Made by a program: the position numbers and the translations under genes. DNA of 64,000 nucleotides, taken from contig NC_134035.1 in assembly GCF_964204645.1 (NCBI RefSeq), positions 10,788,501-10,852,500 on the forward strand, given 5' to 3'. The notes under the pieces are model-generated. The model searched no databases. It was not told where the DNA came from and saw only the letters and a list, made by a program, of their open reading frames with translations. This document shows positions 1 to 63,352 of this stretch, in pieces (position 1 is the first letter of the stretch; each line of letters opens with the position of its first letter). Source of the DNA: Tubulanus polymorphus. Lineage: Eukaryota > Nemertea > Palaeonemertea > Tubulaniformes > Tubulanidae.

Positions 1-161
1 CAAACTAACCTTCGATATAACACCATGTTCTCCTTTCCCGCCAAATTCCTAAATGAGCTATGTGGGCGGCACTTCGGAACTTGACCGTATTATGTTTACT
101 TTCATATCTAAAAGCTAGTTATTGGCAAAAAGTTATTGGTCATCATTTTGTTATATTTCAG

Positions 162-313
162 TGTACAAGTTAAAAGAACGGTGCTTACAGGTTGTCAGCA
201 AGGCGCTGCACGAGCGAACAGACGCCGAAAAACTGGACATACCGACGACTCTCAAACACGACCTGCTCAACTACGCGCCTATTCAAATCGAAGCCCAAAT
301 AAACATAGGCTAA
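162..313 (+). CDS. Terminal coding exon, SOCS-box-like C-terminus
   Basis: The exon opens after a good acceptor (TTATATTTCAG, ending at 161), begins with two bases of a split codon, and runs 50 codons to TAA at 311-313. The visible protein has the spacing L-x2-R-C-x3-V-x3-L, then LDIP, then L-K-x2-L-L-x-Y. This resembles a SOCS/VHL-type box (L-x2-x-C, then LPxP, then LKxYLLY) that links substrate receptors to elongin and cullin ubiquitin ligases. The rest of the gene lies left of the window, so the full product is unknown. Other C-terminal helical boxes of LRR or ankyrin E3 adaptors could look the same. The exon itself is well supported; the family name is tentative. Confidence 0.5.
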
Positions 314-3005
314 GTCGAGCTTAATTAACATATGTGAACTGTTTATTTCTCAGAGCGCGCGGATTTTCTCGACTTTCCTTCAGATTCTTTCTTTAGATAA
401 GTAAAAAATGTAAGAAGCTTTACCGAACCGGCTCGAAGCTGTTTTAGCGCTTCTCGCGCTAAGCTAGTACAGTATTAAACATCATATTACCTCCTATCAA
501 TGTCTGTGTATAGGTATATATGCTGAATGTTCTGTTCGAGAAAACCCGATTACTTTTTCTTGTGTGGAGTCTGTATCTAGCATCATTTTATAGTGACAAT
601 ATTGTATTTGATGCGATTATGGAGTATTACATATATACTGTGATTATGGGGTGATATATATGCTGTGATAATGGGGGTGGTATAGTGATATGGAAACCCC
701 ATACCTTTGTTCTAACACGGCTTCATCGAGAGTTTCATAAGCCGCAATCACGCGAGTGTTTTTGGCCCGGGCCAAATTTGGCACCATCGAAAACGTCGGA
801 CCAGGCCCGAACTAAATTTCAGCACGGGAAAATTTATTGCACGTGAATTTCCACTGGTCCCGGAAGTGACTCACTTTGTTTGGTATTGACTGAGTGGTTT
901 GCGTGTGAACGCGTGCGCGGATCAAATTTGGCTCGAGCCTGATCCCTTGCCAATTTGGCCCGGGCCAAATCGTCTCCGTTTGATCACGGCTATAATCTCT
1001 TCATACTGAAAAAGATTGTGTACTTACACGGTGCAAATTGCCTATCTTTTGTTTGTTTCATATATGAGAAATTTCTAGGCAGAGGCTGCGAAATCGAGCG
1101 GCTAAATGGCTACCGAGCTCTAAAGGAAACGACTGTATGTACTACCAATACAACTACGATTCCTACAATTCCTACTATCTACTTCGATATAGGAATGTGT
1201 ACCATGAAAACGGTAGGAACATTATTTTCCGTTAGTGTGGAAGGTTTCGCATTTCCGCCGTTTGCCATCTACGATATGCGATTATAGAAACAAATCACGA
1301 CGGAGTCATACTATTTCTTGGTGTAAGATTCATCAGGATTTTCATCGCAGATGATTTAAGCTTGCGTTAGAGATATTGGAATATCATTTTTCTAGTGTAA
1401 AGAGATACAATATTCAATATAGCGAGGCTATTTCAATTCATCGCTGGACATGAATATGAAACTACAGTCCGAACTAAAAGCGAGAAAAATAAATATATAT
1501 CTGAGATATAGCATGAACATGTAAAAGATATAGAGGAAAGTTGGTTAAGCGTGCGTGAGTCTTGCACTTTCCAATCGGTGTCGGGGACGACTGCTTACCC
1601 GTGCGGCCACAAATTATAGGGTGATTTTTAACAGGAAAATGATGCGTAGATTCGTAACTGACCGATGTCTTCGTGTCGTTTCTACTTAAAAGGACAAATT
1701 CGACGGTGCCAAATCGATCGCTGCACATATGATTATACCTGCCCGCCATCTATCGGAAAAAGTCGAGTTGCGTCGTTTTTTCGATATTTTCCGATTTTTG
1801 CTTTGGTAATCGAGGGTAATAATAACAGATTATACGGATAAGCATTGCAATAGCATCTGTGTTATGGTCTTTCAATAATTTTAGTCATTAACATAAGGAT
1901 GTATTTCTCGTATCCTACTGAAAGGAACTAAACATTATTTTGTCATATGGGATTTGTTTGCGATGTATATACATGTTCTAACTGTGATAATGAAAATAAA
2001 TTACTATATGAATAATCTCATAACTCAAACCACTAATCAATTCAGTTGTACTGTAGTATGTATCTCGTTTCAGTCATTTTGCGATGTCGCTATGGAACCA
2101 GTTCCACCATATCATGGGCTTAAGTTTGGCCTTGGCTTTGAGAGCAGAATCAACTAGTTCAAACCGAGATCCGAACGACGACATTGCCTGGTTGTTCGCG
2201 ACGATTTCCAAGGAAAACACTAGCTGGAAACCGGTCGTAAAAAAAAACCCGGCCTTTACTCAGAAATGGCCAAACCGGACATATTAATATGACTCCGACA
2301 AAAACGACATTTTTATGGCTTCTAACGTATTTTCCAAACCACAACTCGGACTTGACTTGCGTCTGACCAATTCTGTCGGTCCCAGTTAATCCGAGTTGCG
2401 GGCAATGCTTACTTAAATGAATATTGCCGATGAGATGTCGAACGCCAATGTGATAGATGGCGTAAGCGACGGTATCGATCCAGTCGCTCAGCGACGGTAT
2501 CGCAAGCTTTTACGTGTCTACGCGCGGCGCGCAAGACGGGTTTCCCGTGATACCCCGCCGTATCCGGTCACGTGACGAAGATACGGAAACTTGAGTTATT
2601 TCAAGCGGTAGTTGTGATCTCGTCCGAATCGCGATATCTCGCGTGATAAATCATACCGGATTTAATACACCAACCAAGGCGCACGCAAAACCCACGATCA
2701 CCGCCTTCATCGTTCGAAACGGTTTAGTTCGTCGATCTCGCGTCGATCGCATTTTGGAAATAACCGGCGATCACGCTCGCATCGAGTTATATATAATTCG
2801 TTTAGCGAAAAGAGTAAAAGAATAAAACGAGCTTCGTGTATCGGATATATTTTTGAATTATATGATAGATATATACTATTCTAATATCGGGATGAAGCGT
2901 TGTGAATCAAGTAAAGTTGGACCTCGACTCGCCCATTCATCCAACATATAGTGATCGTCGCGTAAGGAGTTGGACTTTTTTTGTTGCTGAAATAATGGTA
3001 GAAAT
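314..3005. other. 3' flank of the first gene and upstream region of the receptor gene
   Basis: No convincing coding exon is seen. The stretch holds the likely 3' UTR of the first gene, one foldback element at 761-970, and AT-rich DNA. The roughly 900 bases before 3006 should contain the receptor promoter and 5' UTR. An AT-rich TATATATAA run near 2789 is the only TATA-like string noticed and is not specific enough to call. Confidence 0.4.
761..970. repeat. Foldback element with GGCCCGGGCC ends, copy 1
   Basis: The ends are inverted copies of TTTGGCCCGGGCCAAATTTGG (761-780 and about 950-970), and GGCCCGGGCC is itself a palindrome. The interior shares a CACTGGTCCCGGAAGTGACTCAC-type stretch with an element at 42812-43072, which reads in the opposite direction there. 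No coding capacity is visible. It is best read as a non-autonomous DNA element. Confidence 0.6.
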
Positions 3006-55452
<52,447 letters not shown>

Positions 55453-57920
55453 GCGAATGGCGGAGCGGCCTCTTTCAAATAATGAAGTCATCGCGCTACA
55501 CACAGCGCGGCCGTTAGACAGCGGGGTCTTCCTGGTGGCAAGAAATTACCCTACGTTTAAAACCTTTAATTCCTTAAAAATGGGGATAATTCATGAGTTA
55601 ATCCGATGGAAGGAACCCTCGCGCTATTCGCAACTAACATACACGACTGGAAGGTTTACGCAGAAATGGATGATGACGAGGACCATTTTGCCGAAGTACA
55701 CGAACGACAGAATGATACTTTATAATAGCGGCCTGGTGCCACGACGTACATATTGTGTAATATATTGTGTATATCTTTCAAACACTTAGTAGTAGAAAAT
55801 GGAAATGAAATAAGAAAACAACCGTAGGTTACCTTAGAAAATGTACGTATTAGGCCAAAAAAATTGATACCTTGTTTCTCCGCTCTGCTGAGCTTAAATG
55901 TTGACCCGGCCGGCCGCCTATCTACCTTATACATTACTTTTTTTAAAATCGTGATCAATTTCACCATAACAGACCCGGCCGCTATAGAAATAAACTGTTT
56001 ATAAATTTTATCATATTTTACAAAAATGACCCGGCCGCTGCGGAGAAACAAGGTATCATTTTTGTTTAGCCTAATAGAATATGTGAAGTCGCGTTCGTTG
56101 AATATGAATTAAAAATAACTGTATGAATTTCGTTCGTTATATTGATATATACGTACGTACGTTTTTTTTTTCAAAATGTTCATTTCTGGGCTTATCATTT
56201 AATTCATTGATTGTCGTAGATGTGTTGAATATCTTTAGAAACATCATACTTAATAAGTGAATACTATGACATGGTACGCGCGATGTGTTAGGCGGGGTTT
56301 TCATGTAAAATAGGCAAAACGGATTAGCGACCGATATGATTACTAGTTTATGTGTATGGCAAATCGTTGTTCTTCTTGTTGTTGTTGCTGTTGTTGTTCA
56401 TCAGGTGAAATTTAATATATGTCGAAAAAGTCATATGTAAAATAAAAAGGTTTATTACCATTTTCTAGAAAAAATAGATGAATATACGAAATTCATTTGG
56501 GTTTTAATCTCGAGCCATTCACCGCTGCAGCCCTTGAATTATTGTTATTGGTCTTGAGATAGGATGATGTTACCTATCTGATTGATTCATTCATGAATTT
56601 CATTTGATTTGTTGCTTTATTTGACGTGCCTTAAAAAACCCCACCACACCTGACGGGAACGAAACAGTGCGTTTGTCTTTCAAATAGGAAATCGAAGAGC
56701 AGATATAATTGTGTGATTGGTCGAATTTACAGAATTTTATATTTAGATCGAAGTTCATTATTAGAAATTTCCCGTTTCTGCTCATAAACGTAGATTGCTG
56801 GATATGGTTATGTATCTATTCTAGCCAGCGTATAGTGCACCTATATACAGTAAACCTGGCGTGAGTCGGATCTTTTGAAGAAAAATCCTCCGACTTTGAA
56901 TAGGTCGGATTTCCAGCCCGTTCCGAAAACTACGACTTGAGAATGAATTTCTGTTGACGGCAAAATTGAAACAACTTCTACAAGAAATGATTTAAAATCA
57001 CTGAAATATTTCGGGTTCATGTTTCTAAATCACAACTGAAATAACGTATATTGATTGTATCGTCGATTGCAAGCCAGAAACAGGGGTTGGCACAGGGAAC
57101 AAAATCAAACTTCAATGGGATGGAAATTGCCCTCTAACTTTAGATGAGTAATTTCAACTTTTATTTTGGGACCAGGAAAAGTAGCACGAAAAGGTGGGAC
57201 CATCAATATTCATCCGATGTAAGCGATCTGAACCGATTTACGCGGGTTTAACCTTACTTTGATGAATTTCCACCCCTGGATGAGTGAGTACTGAGAACGT
57301 TTCCAGGGGAAAATATACCCCCACTACCTGTTATACCGCTTCCAGTGCCAGTTCATCATTTCCCAAAGAACGAAGGTACCCGCATCTCATTGGATGTGCG
57401 TTCGACCTTGGACTAATCACTCTAATTGTAAATCAAGGTTACACAAAGGTGGAACTGACCGAGATTTTTTTTAGGAAATGTCACAATTTTTGCACCTAAA
57501 ACACGACCAATCCAACCGGTTATATGATGTATTCTGTTTGCATAAGATATCTGACATCCGTTTCGCGTCGAACATTGTCAGGTGTGAAAGCGTTGGCAAA
57601 TATCAATAATAAATCACCGGCTGATAAACATTGAAGGGAATATTCCAAGATTCCTATAAAATAGTAGTCTGCGACTGGATATTATCATCCGCCTACTGGA
57701 ATTCTGGAAGGTAATTTTTTAATCATGTCAATCTTTTGATTTAAGAGCTTTTCCGTGAGTATAAATCATATTAAGCATTAATCATCTCCACGGCATATAA
57801 GTGTCTAAATATTTGAATATCTACAGTTGGAATAAATCTTTTTAGTACGTGTGAAAAATAGGAAAAGTAGCGCAACCCTTACTTTTGGAGAAACAATAAT
57901 GTTTTTTCTCGAAATTTTAG
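55453..57920. other. Receptor 3' flank and intergenic region
   Basis: It should contain the receptor 3' UTR, but no single polyadenylation signal is decisive. A MITE lies at 55864-56060. Just before the next gene, CATATAAG near 57794 could be a TATA box for a start around 57820; the ATG of that gene follows an AG at 57920. Nothing else is recognised. Confidence 0.4.
55864..56060. repeat. GATACCTTG-ended MITE, copy 2
   Basis: Near-perfect terminal inverted repeats TGATACCTTGTTTCTCCGC and GCGGAGAAACAAGGTATCA. The interior has three GACCCGGCCG blocks. On the minus strand it aligns end to end with 49838-50030. No transposase frame is present. Confidence 0.85.
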
Positions 57921-57969
57921 ATGAAGTTGTTAATTGTGTTTGCTGCCGTATTGGCACTAACTGCCGCTG
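57921..57969 (+). CDS. Helical protein exon 1: signal peptide
   Basis: ATG is immediately preceded by AAATTTTAG, so the start may lie at the beginning of a spliced exon. MKLLIVFAAVLALTAA is a typical secretory signal. Donor GCTG/GTATG, phase 1. Confidence 0.85.
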
Positions 57970-60382
57970 GTATGTAGAAATATTCTATGCTATGATATAA
58001 TCATAAAAGTAGCGAAGGAAAAGTCTCGATCAATTTTGATTAAAAAGTATATGATCGTTTTGTTTGAATTTTCTTTCTAGTAGAGGGACTAGTTTAACTT
58101 TAAAAAACTTTCTCTAACGTTGATAGTCATATATCGTAACGGAATTGTTAAAAATCCTTTTGTACGGAAGGAATAACAAGATCAATTTTGATTAAAAACT
58201 CTGATGAATTATCTTTATTTGATATGTTTGAAAATACAGGTTTATATGAGTTTAAACTTTTATTTTTTGATTTAACCGATTGCGAAACTCTGATTATCAT
58301 TATGTCTATGATCAATCGTTCATATTCAGAACTGTCCTACGAAGACCATGTCGAGAATATAATCGAAACGTTCAGCAGATCGTTCGAATCGCGATCGAAA
58401 CGCGGACTATTCGATTCCGAATTACTCGACAGCCTCGTAACCAGCATCAGAGGCACACTCGCCGATGTCAAGACTCAAGTTGAGGCCGGTCTTGGAAAGG
58501 TAATTTCTCGGGGAATTCCGGAACAAAGCGCAACTTGAAAGAAAAGAAGTTTTTCAAATCGCAGGTTTTGAATACATATTCCTGTAGATAGGATCATTAA
58601 CAAGGAAGATAACTTTAATTTTTATCGGCGCATTGGAAAATAACACATTTTTAAATATTGTCGACCACAGATGAAATAATAAGAAATAATTTGATATTAG
58701 CAACGATCCATAAAGAGATTTTGTATTAAAAATATATTGGTTTTAGAATATAATCAATTGAATTGAATTGACCGACAACCAGTCTAGCCCCGATATATCG
58801 ATGAAGTAGCGCACATCCTTTCAAAATAGTTATCAAAATTAATCAAATAATATAAGATGTATGCAACGTATTCAATTATAAAATGAATGCCAAAATGCAC
58901 AATTTTATTTGTTAATTTTGAAACGCCAATCTTGATGACGTATTGCACATCGACCAACACAGAACCCCTTAAATAACGCATAGTAGTACATAATATTGAA
59001 ACGATTTTTACGGCTTCAAAAACGTAAATCTTCTTATGAAAATGAAATTGTGTTCTACTTAATATTTGCACAAAGCCATTTTTTGAAATCAGTTTCAAAC
59101 GCGACTTGCAATTGTACTCGACCGAAGCGATTTTATTATTCATCCCTGTTCAAACTGAAATTCCTAAGTTTTCTATGTAGAGCAAAACCTACTTGGAAGC
59201 AAAGTACGAGGAGTTGAAGAACTACGTGGATAGTCTTGAACTGAACGATAAATACCACGAGGTTGTTGCGAAGGCGAAAACCGTCATGGACCAACTTCAA
59301 GATAAAATCGGTAAGTAGAATATGGATACTAATGTCTTGATCTGGCATGGATTTATACGATACTCAGAATGTCATTCGGTATCGTTACACTCATTTTTCA
59401 GCCAACGCTATCGCCAAGCGCCATTTGGAAATCGCCTTCCAGGATCTCGAACACAAAGTCTACACACGTGTAAGTATAATGGATAGATACCGTTTAAGGG
59501 ATTGATATTGAGAAAATCATTGGATTAGGGTAATAGATTCTCACGATTGGACGAATGAGTAGACGCAAAACCTTTAGGTCATAAAAATGCAGAAACGAAA
59601 CTAGCTACTGCAAAAGTAAAACAGTACATAGCAGTCTAACGCAGTAGCTTTCGAATTGTAAATCGAACAATGGGTTTAAATTCAGGCTATAAGAACATTG
59701 TAAAATCCAGCTATATCTATTTGATGCCTGTATAGCGTTAGGAGGTTGATTCAATTTCGCCCAGTTATCATCAGTAAAAAAGTGTACTCTCCTATTGCAG
59801 GCTTTGGCCGATCTCCAAACCCGTGCTACTTTCAAGGAAACGATGAAAGAGGCTTGGACTAAGGTCAAGTCTGGTTTCAGTGACTTCGGTGATTGGTTGA
59901 AAGACAGAGTAAAGGAGAACTGGGACAATGTCAAGCCACAAATTGAGCAAATCAAAGATATGGCGACCAAGGTTTGTACTGGTGGCACGTATAAGTAGTT
60001 GATGCGTTCAAACAATTTAGGATCGCCTAACAATCTCGGGAGAACTTTTGCTAGTAATCAAGGAGTAATTCAGGATCAGCTATCAAAAATATGAGCTTTG
60101 TTGATATCATAACGTCTTGTGCTTTTATCGCACCGAACGATCTAGAGACATGTATTGCATCTACTAAATCGGCCTATCTTTTCAAAGGTGCTCAACAACG
60201 CCGTCAATGATATCAACGAAAAGGTAATGACGCAAGCGACTCAACTGTTCAACAAGTACAAGGACGAATTGGGGCCGATGATCTGGGCCAAGATTGAACA
60301 GAAATTCAAGGACGTCACCGGCAAAGACGCCAAAAAAGAAATCGTAGACAAAGCCGACCAGAAACCCGCTGTCCAAGAATGA
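57921..60382 (+). CDS. Secreted cysteine-free helical protein (six exons, 260 residues)
   Basis: Exons: 57921-57969, 58330-58499, 59181-59310, 59402-59469, 59801-59971 and 60188-60382. Phases fit (1, 0, 1, 0, 0) and the sum is exactly 261 codons. The product has a signal peptide of about 16 residues, a short acidic propeptide ending RSKR (a furin-type site), then about 215 residues with heptad-like spacing of Leu/Val/Ile among Lys, Glu and Asp. It has no cysteine and very few prolines, and ends in a Lys/Asp-rich tail. The pattern resembles exchangeable apolipoprotein or other lipid- or surface-binding helix bundles, but I recognise no family. No frame damage is seen. Confidence 0.85.
58330..58499 (+). 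CDS. Helical protein exon 2: propeptide and RSKR site
   Basis: Acceptor TCATATTCAG ends at 58329. The split codon gives Glu. An acidic stretch leads to SRSKRGLFDSELL, whose RSKR suits furin-like cleavage. Ends at AAG/GTAATT, phase 0. Confidence 0.8.
58781..59022 (+). repeat. Dispersed repeat, copy 2, in an intron of the helical protein gene
   Basis: Same blocks and direction as 53058-53310: TCTAGCCCCGATATAT, GTAGCGCACATCCT, TTTTGAAACGCCAAT, GTATTGCACATCGAC, GAAACGATTTTTACGGC. It ends about 160 bases before exon 3. Confidence 0.8.
59181..59310 (+). CDS. Helical protein exon 3
   Basis: Acceptor TTTTCTATGTAG, donor ATCG/GTAAG, phase 1. It encodes 43 residues with Leu/Val/Tyr spaced every three to four positions (YLEAKYEELKNYVDSLEL, then VVAKAKTVMDQLQDKI). 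Confidence 0.85.
59402..59469 (+). CDS. Helical protein exon 4
   Basis: Acceptor CATTTTTCAG, donor CGT/GTAAG. Short exon encoding NAIAKRHLEIAFQDLEHKVY and Thr-Arg, in a continuous helix pattern with its neighbours. Confidence 0.85.
59801..59971 (+). CDS. Helical protein exon 5
   Basis: Acceptor CTCCTATTGCAG, donor AAG/GTTTG (a weaker donor). It encodes 57 residues rich in Lys and Trp: FKETMKEAWTKVKSGFSDFG and WLKDRVKENWDNVKPQIEQI. The aromatic and Lys placement is that of amphipathic surface-binding helices. Confidence 0.85.
60188..60382 (+). CDS. Helical protein exon 6 and stop
   Basis: Acceptor TATCTTTTCAAAG. It encodes VLNNAVNDINEKVMTQATQL and a further helix (MIWAKIEQKFKDV), then a Lys/Asp/Glu tail ending AVQE and TGA. 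Confidence 0.85.
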   Translation: MLNNAVNDINEKVMTQATQLFNKYKDELGPMIWAKIEQKFKDVTGKDAKKEIVDKADQKPAVQE

Positions 60383-60419
60383 AGAGTATATGCGATTAAT
60401 GTTAATGTTCGCAATATAG

Positions 60420-60425
60420 AATAAA
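60420..60425 (+). terminator. Polyadenylation signal of the helical protein gene
   Basis: AATAAA lies 38 bases after the stop codon and is followed within 35 bases by TGTTTTCTGTGTT, a GT-rich downstream element. Confidence 0.75.
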
Positions 60426-61963
60426 TTCTTGTTCACAAAAGAACCACTGTTTTCTGTGTTCAAACTATTTCATTTATTTGTTCGAAGGTTTGATTTAATT
60501 TCTGCATCGGTGGAGCATTGAGGGTATGTGACCGAACAAATGAAACCATTTTTAGAAATAGAATTTGGAACCAAAAAATGCGGAACTTGGGTTTGAAAGG
60601 GGATCGTTCAGGTCCTCGCCCCCTCTGGTGACGCACATGAAGAGCTCGGGATCTTCAAACGATTGCCGAAAAACTGGCAGCAGCGCGGATCCAGCTCTGA
60701 CACGAGAGATGTGCACAGCGATAGCGGTCGGCAAATAAATCGGTCGCCGCCCTATTCACTCAATATAGAAGCCCGTTCTTTTGTGTATCAATATTGTGCA
60801 TTACAATAATCATTAATTTTTTCAGTCGAAAGTTTAATAGTCGAAAACTGCGTAGAATGTAGGAGTATAGCCCAAATATAGTTGGCCGGATCTGCAACTG
60901 AAGAAATAGCAGAATTAATGTTAGCTTATTGTACAATCAATACTCTCTCGATTTTCTCGGTTTCCATCTCACGGCACTTGAGCAGAATTTTTTTGGTCAT
61001 ATTCTTTATTTTGGTTCATTTCTCATGAATAAAACACCTACAGAATCATTGAAATGAAACCAGAAGTTGCTCTAAAGTAATACGAAAAAGGTTTGCTGAA
61101 TAACGGCAACTTTGATACTGTGAGATCAGGTGCATGGTCCAGATGTGATACTGTAAACACCATAAACAATGGGGTTTTTATTCATTGGTGAGACATAATG
61201 TCGCAGCTGTCGCACCTGTAGCTACGCCCCTGAAAACGATGATGGTGCACATGCGCAGTGAGCCAAAAATCGATTCGCCATCAGCGCTGAAGCGAATGTT
61301 GCCTAGACATATGTCACAAAAAGTGTGTACACAAAAAGGATAGATTTTACAAAAAGAGAACCTTTAATATTCACAAATGCAAGACGGATATTGGAAATCC
61401 CTGGTGAATGAAGGAGGTATGTAAAACGATGGATTATTTACGTAATTATGGATAAAAAAATTGTCACAGTGGGAGCATTATGTTACAGACCTGAGCTGGG
61501 TTCCATAGATGTGGAAGAAAGATAGTCCCTGAGAATATTTTGAAATTCGTCAGTTTTAACTATGGTTTATCATTGTTACTATGGTGTTTGTCACCCAAAT
61601 CGACGATTTACCCTCAGGGATAACTTTGATACTCAGTCTATGAAACCGGGCCCATATTAACTATATAGGTATATCCAATCATTATTGGCGATTCCAATTA
61701 CCAGGCGCCATTTTGAGGCGGCCCCAAAGGTCCCGCATTGTTGGACAAATTTTTCTCGGCTGCAACAATCAGATACAGTTGCAGTTTGAAAAATATACGT
61801 CACTTTCAGGAAGGCGCCGAAAAATGGTAATTTTGTGTTATTGATTGTAACTTTTTCATGTTTTGAGATACAATGTAGAATTTTTCGTTGAAGATAGAGT
61901 TTTATCTGAGGATTTTGTTGATACTGCACGCGTGAATAGGCCTATATCTTCATTTGATTTTCT
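60426..61963. other. Intergenic region
   Basis: AT-rich DNA with short unsupported frames. No gene, repeat family or RNA gene is recognised. Confidence 0.4.
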
Positions 61964-62320
61964 GCAAACTGATTGTACTGTACCCCTGTCATCTCTCATC
62001 ACAGAATGATTGTACTCTATGCCCTCAACTACCCTTGCAGACTGATTGTACTGTACCCTCAACTACCCTTACAGACTGATTGTACTGTACCCTCAACTAC
62101 CCTTGCAGACTGATTGTACTGTACCCTCAACTACCCTTGCAGACTGATTGTTCTGTGCCCTCAGTTATCCCCCCTTACAGAATGATTGTACTGTACCCCA
62201 GTCATCTCTCATCACAGACTAATTGTACTGTACCCTCAATTACCCTTGCAGACTGATTGTTCTGTGCCCTCAGTTATCCCCCCTTACAGAATGATTGTAC
62301 TCTACTCTCAGTTTGTCTCC
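61964..62320. repeat. 34-36-base minisatellite, about ten units
   Basis: Repeated unit CAGACTGATTGTACTGTACC followed by CTCAACTACCCTTG, with variants CTCAGTTATCCCCCCTTA and CAGTCATCTCTCATCA. The variants occur as a repeated higher-order order (two ATCTCTCATCACAG units about 215 bases apart). It directly precedes the Penelope-like fragment. Confidence 0.9.
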
Positions 62321-62439
62321 CCTAACGGACTGTCAGTCATCTCCTTCCTAACCTTCAGTCATCTCAGGGTTCGACAGTCAGCCCGAGTCTAGCGATCATA
62401 TTTACGCATCATCTCGAGACTAAATGTCTCCGCTCGGCA

Positions 62440-63040
62440 CCGAACAATACTATACCCATGTTATATTGGAGATATATAGATGATATATTCTCAATCTGGA
62501 CCCACGGTGAAGATAAACTACCCGAATTTTTCGAACATATGAACCAATCACACCGTACCATCCAATACGAACTGACACAATCAAGGGAGAAGGTACCCTT
62601 CCTAGACGTTGAAGTCTACAAAGGGAGAGATTTTGAGAACTCGACAAGTAAACTCTCAACAAGGGTATACACAAAACCCACGGACGCACAGGCTCTCAGA
62701 TTTAAGAAAATCTGCTCGGACGAAAGCGAATACCGCTCACAATACAAAAAAACTACAGGGTTACCTCCGGGCCCGAGGCTATAGTGCTCGCGAATCTACA
62801 AAGCGGACCAACAATATCGTACGGATCTCTTACACACGCGCACAAAAAAAGCGCTCATTTGATTCAATCTCACTGATCACCAAATACCATCCGAACACGG
62901 ATAATATCCGTCAGTCGCTTACAAAACACGAAAATAATCCAATCGAACGCGACTCTGAGAATAATATTCAAGGAACCTCCCAGAATATTATTCACACGCA
63001 GCGAAAATCTTACAGACATTCTAGTCCGTGCGAGATCATC
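62440..63040 (+). mobile_element. Penelope-like reverse transcriptase fragment, broken in three frames
   Basis: Frame 1 (62458-about 62755) has W-RYIDDIF with the catalytic Asp pair, then VPFLDVEVYK and TRVYTKPTD. This order (YIDD, FLD, KPTD) is diagnostic of Penelope-like elements. Frame 3 then carries the downstream helical part LQGYLRARGY and KYHPNTDNIRQSL. A further shift near 62985 leads to RSENLTDILVRAR, the conserved NL-x-D-x-LVRAR block. The N-terminal reverse transcriptase motifs and the GIY-YIG endonuclease are absent. The copy is inactive. Confidence 0.85.
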
Positions 63041-63301
63041 CTCGCTTGCCAGGGGTCCAGTATCACTCCCGAACTCGCTTCCACCAGCCCCCTGGCCTCA
63101 CGAAGCGTGATTTCATTACTGGCGCTGTTGCGAATGACCTCATATATCGATTTGCGAAATACTTCCTTGTTCGGTAAAACGTTCGCTGATTGGTCCATTT
63201 AACGGGAAAACCAACAGAAGTCTACTGTCGGTTTGTTACAAGCGCTGTGATTGGTACGACCGGATTCTGGTCGGCTAGTAACGACTCCAACGACTCGTGA
63301 G
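63041..63301. other. Unrecognised flank of the Penelope-like fragment
   Basis: An open minus-strand frame (63010-63198) overlaps the element end and has no recognisable domain. Nothing else is seen. Confidence 0.3.
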
Positions 63302-63352
63302 GTCAAGGGGTTCGGGGAACAGCTTTAGCGTAGTGGGTTCGAATCCCTTGAC
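63302..63352 (+). repeat. tRNA-like hairpin with B box
   Basis: Ends GTCAAGGG and CCCTTGAC pair perfectly over 8 bases. The right side carries a canonical B box (GGGTTCGAATCCC), preceded by AGCTTTAGCGTAG. At 51 bases it is too short for a tRNA and lacks an anticodon arm. It resembles the ends of the tRNA-like foldbacks elsewhere in the window. Confidence 0.45.
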
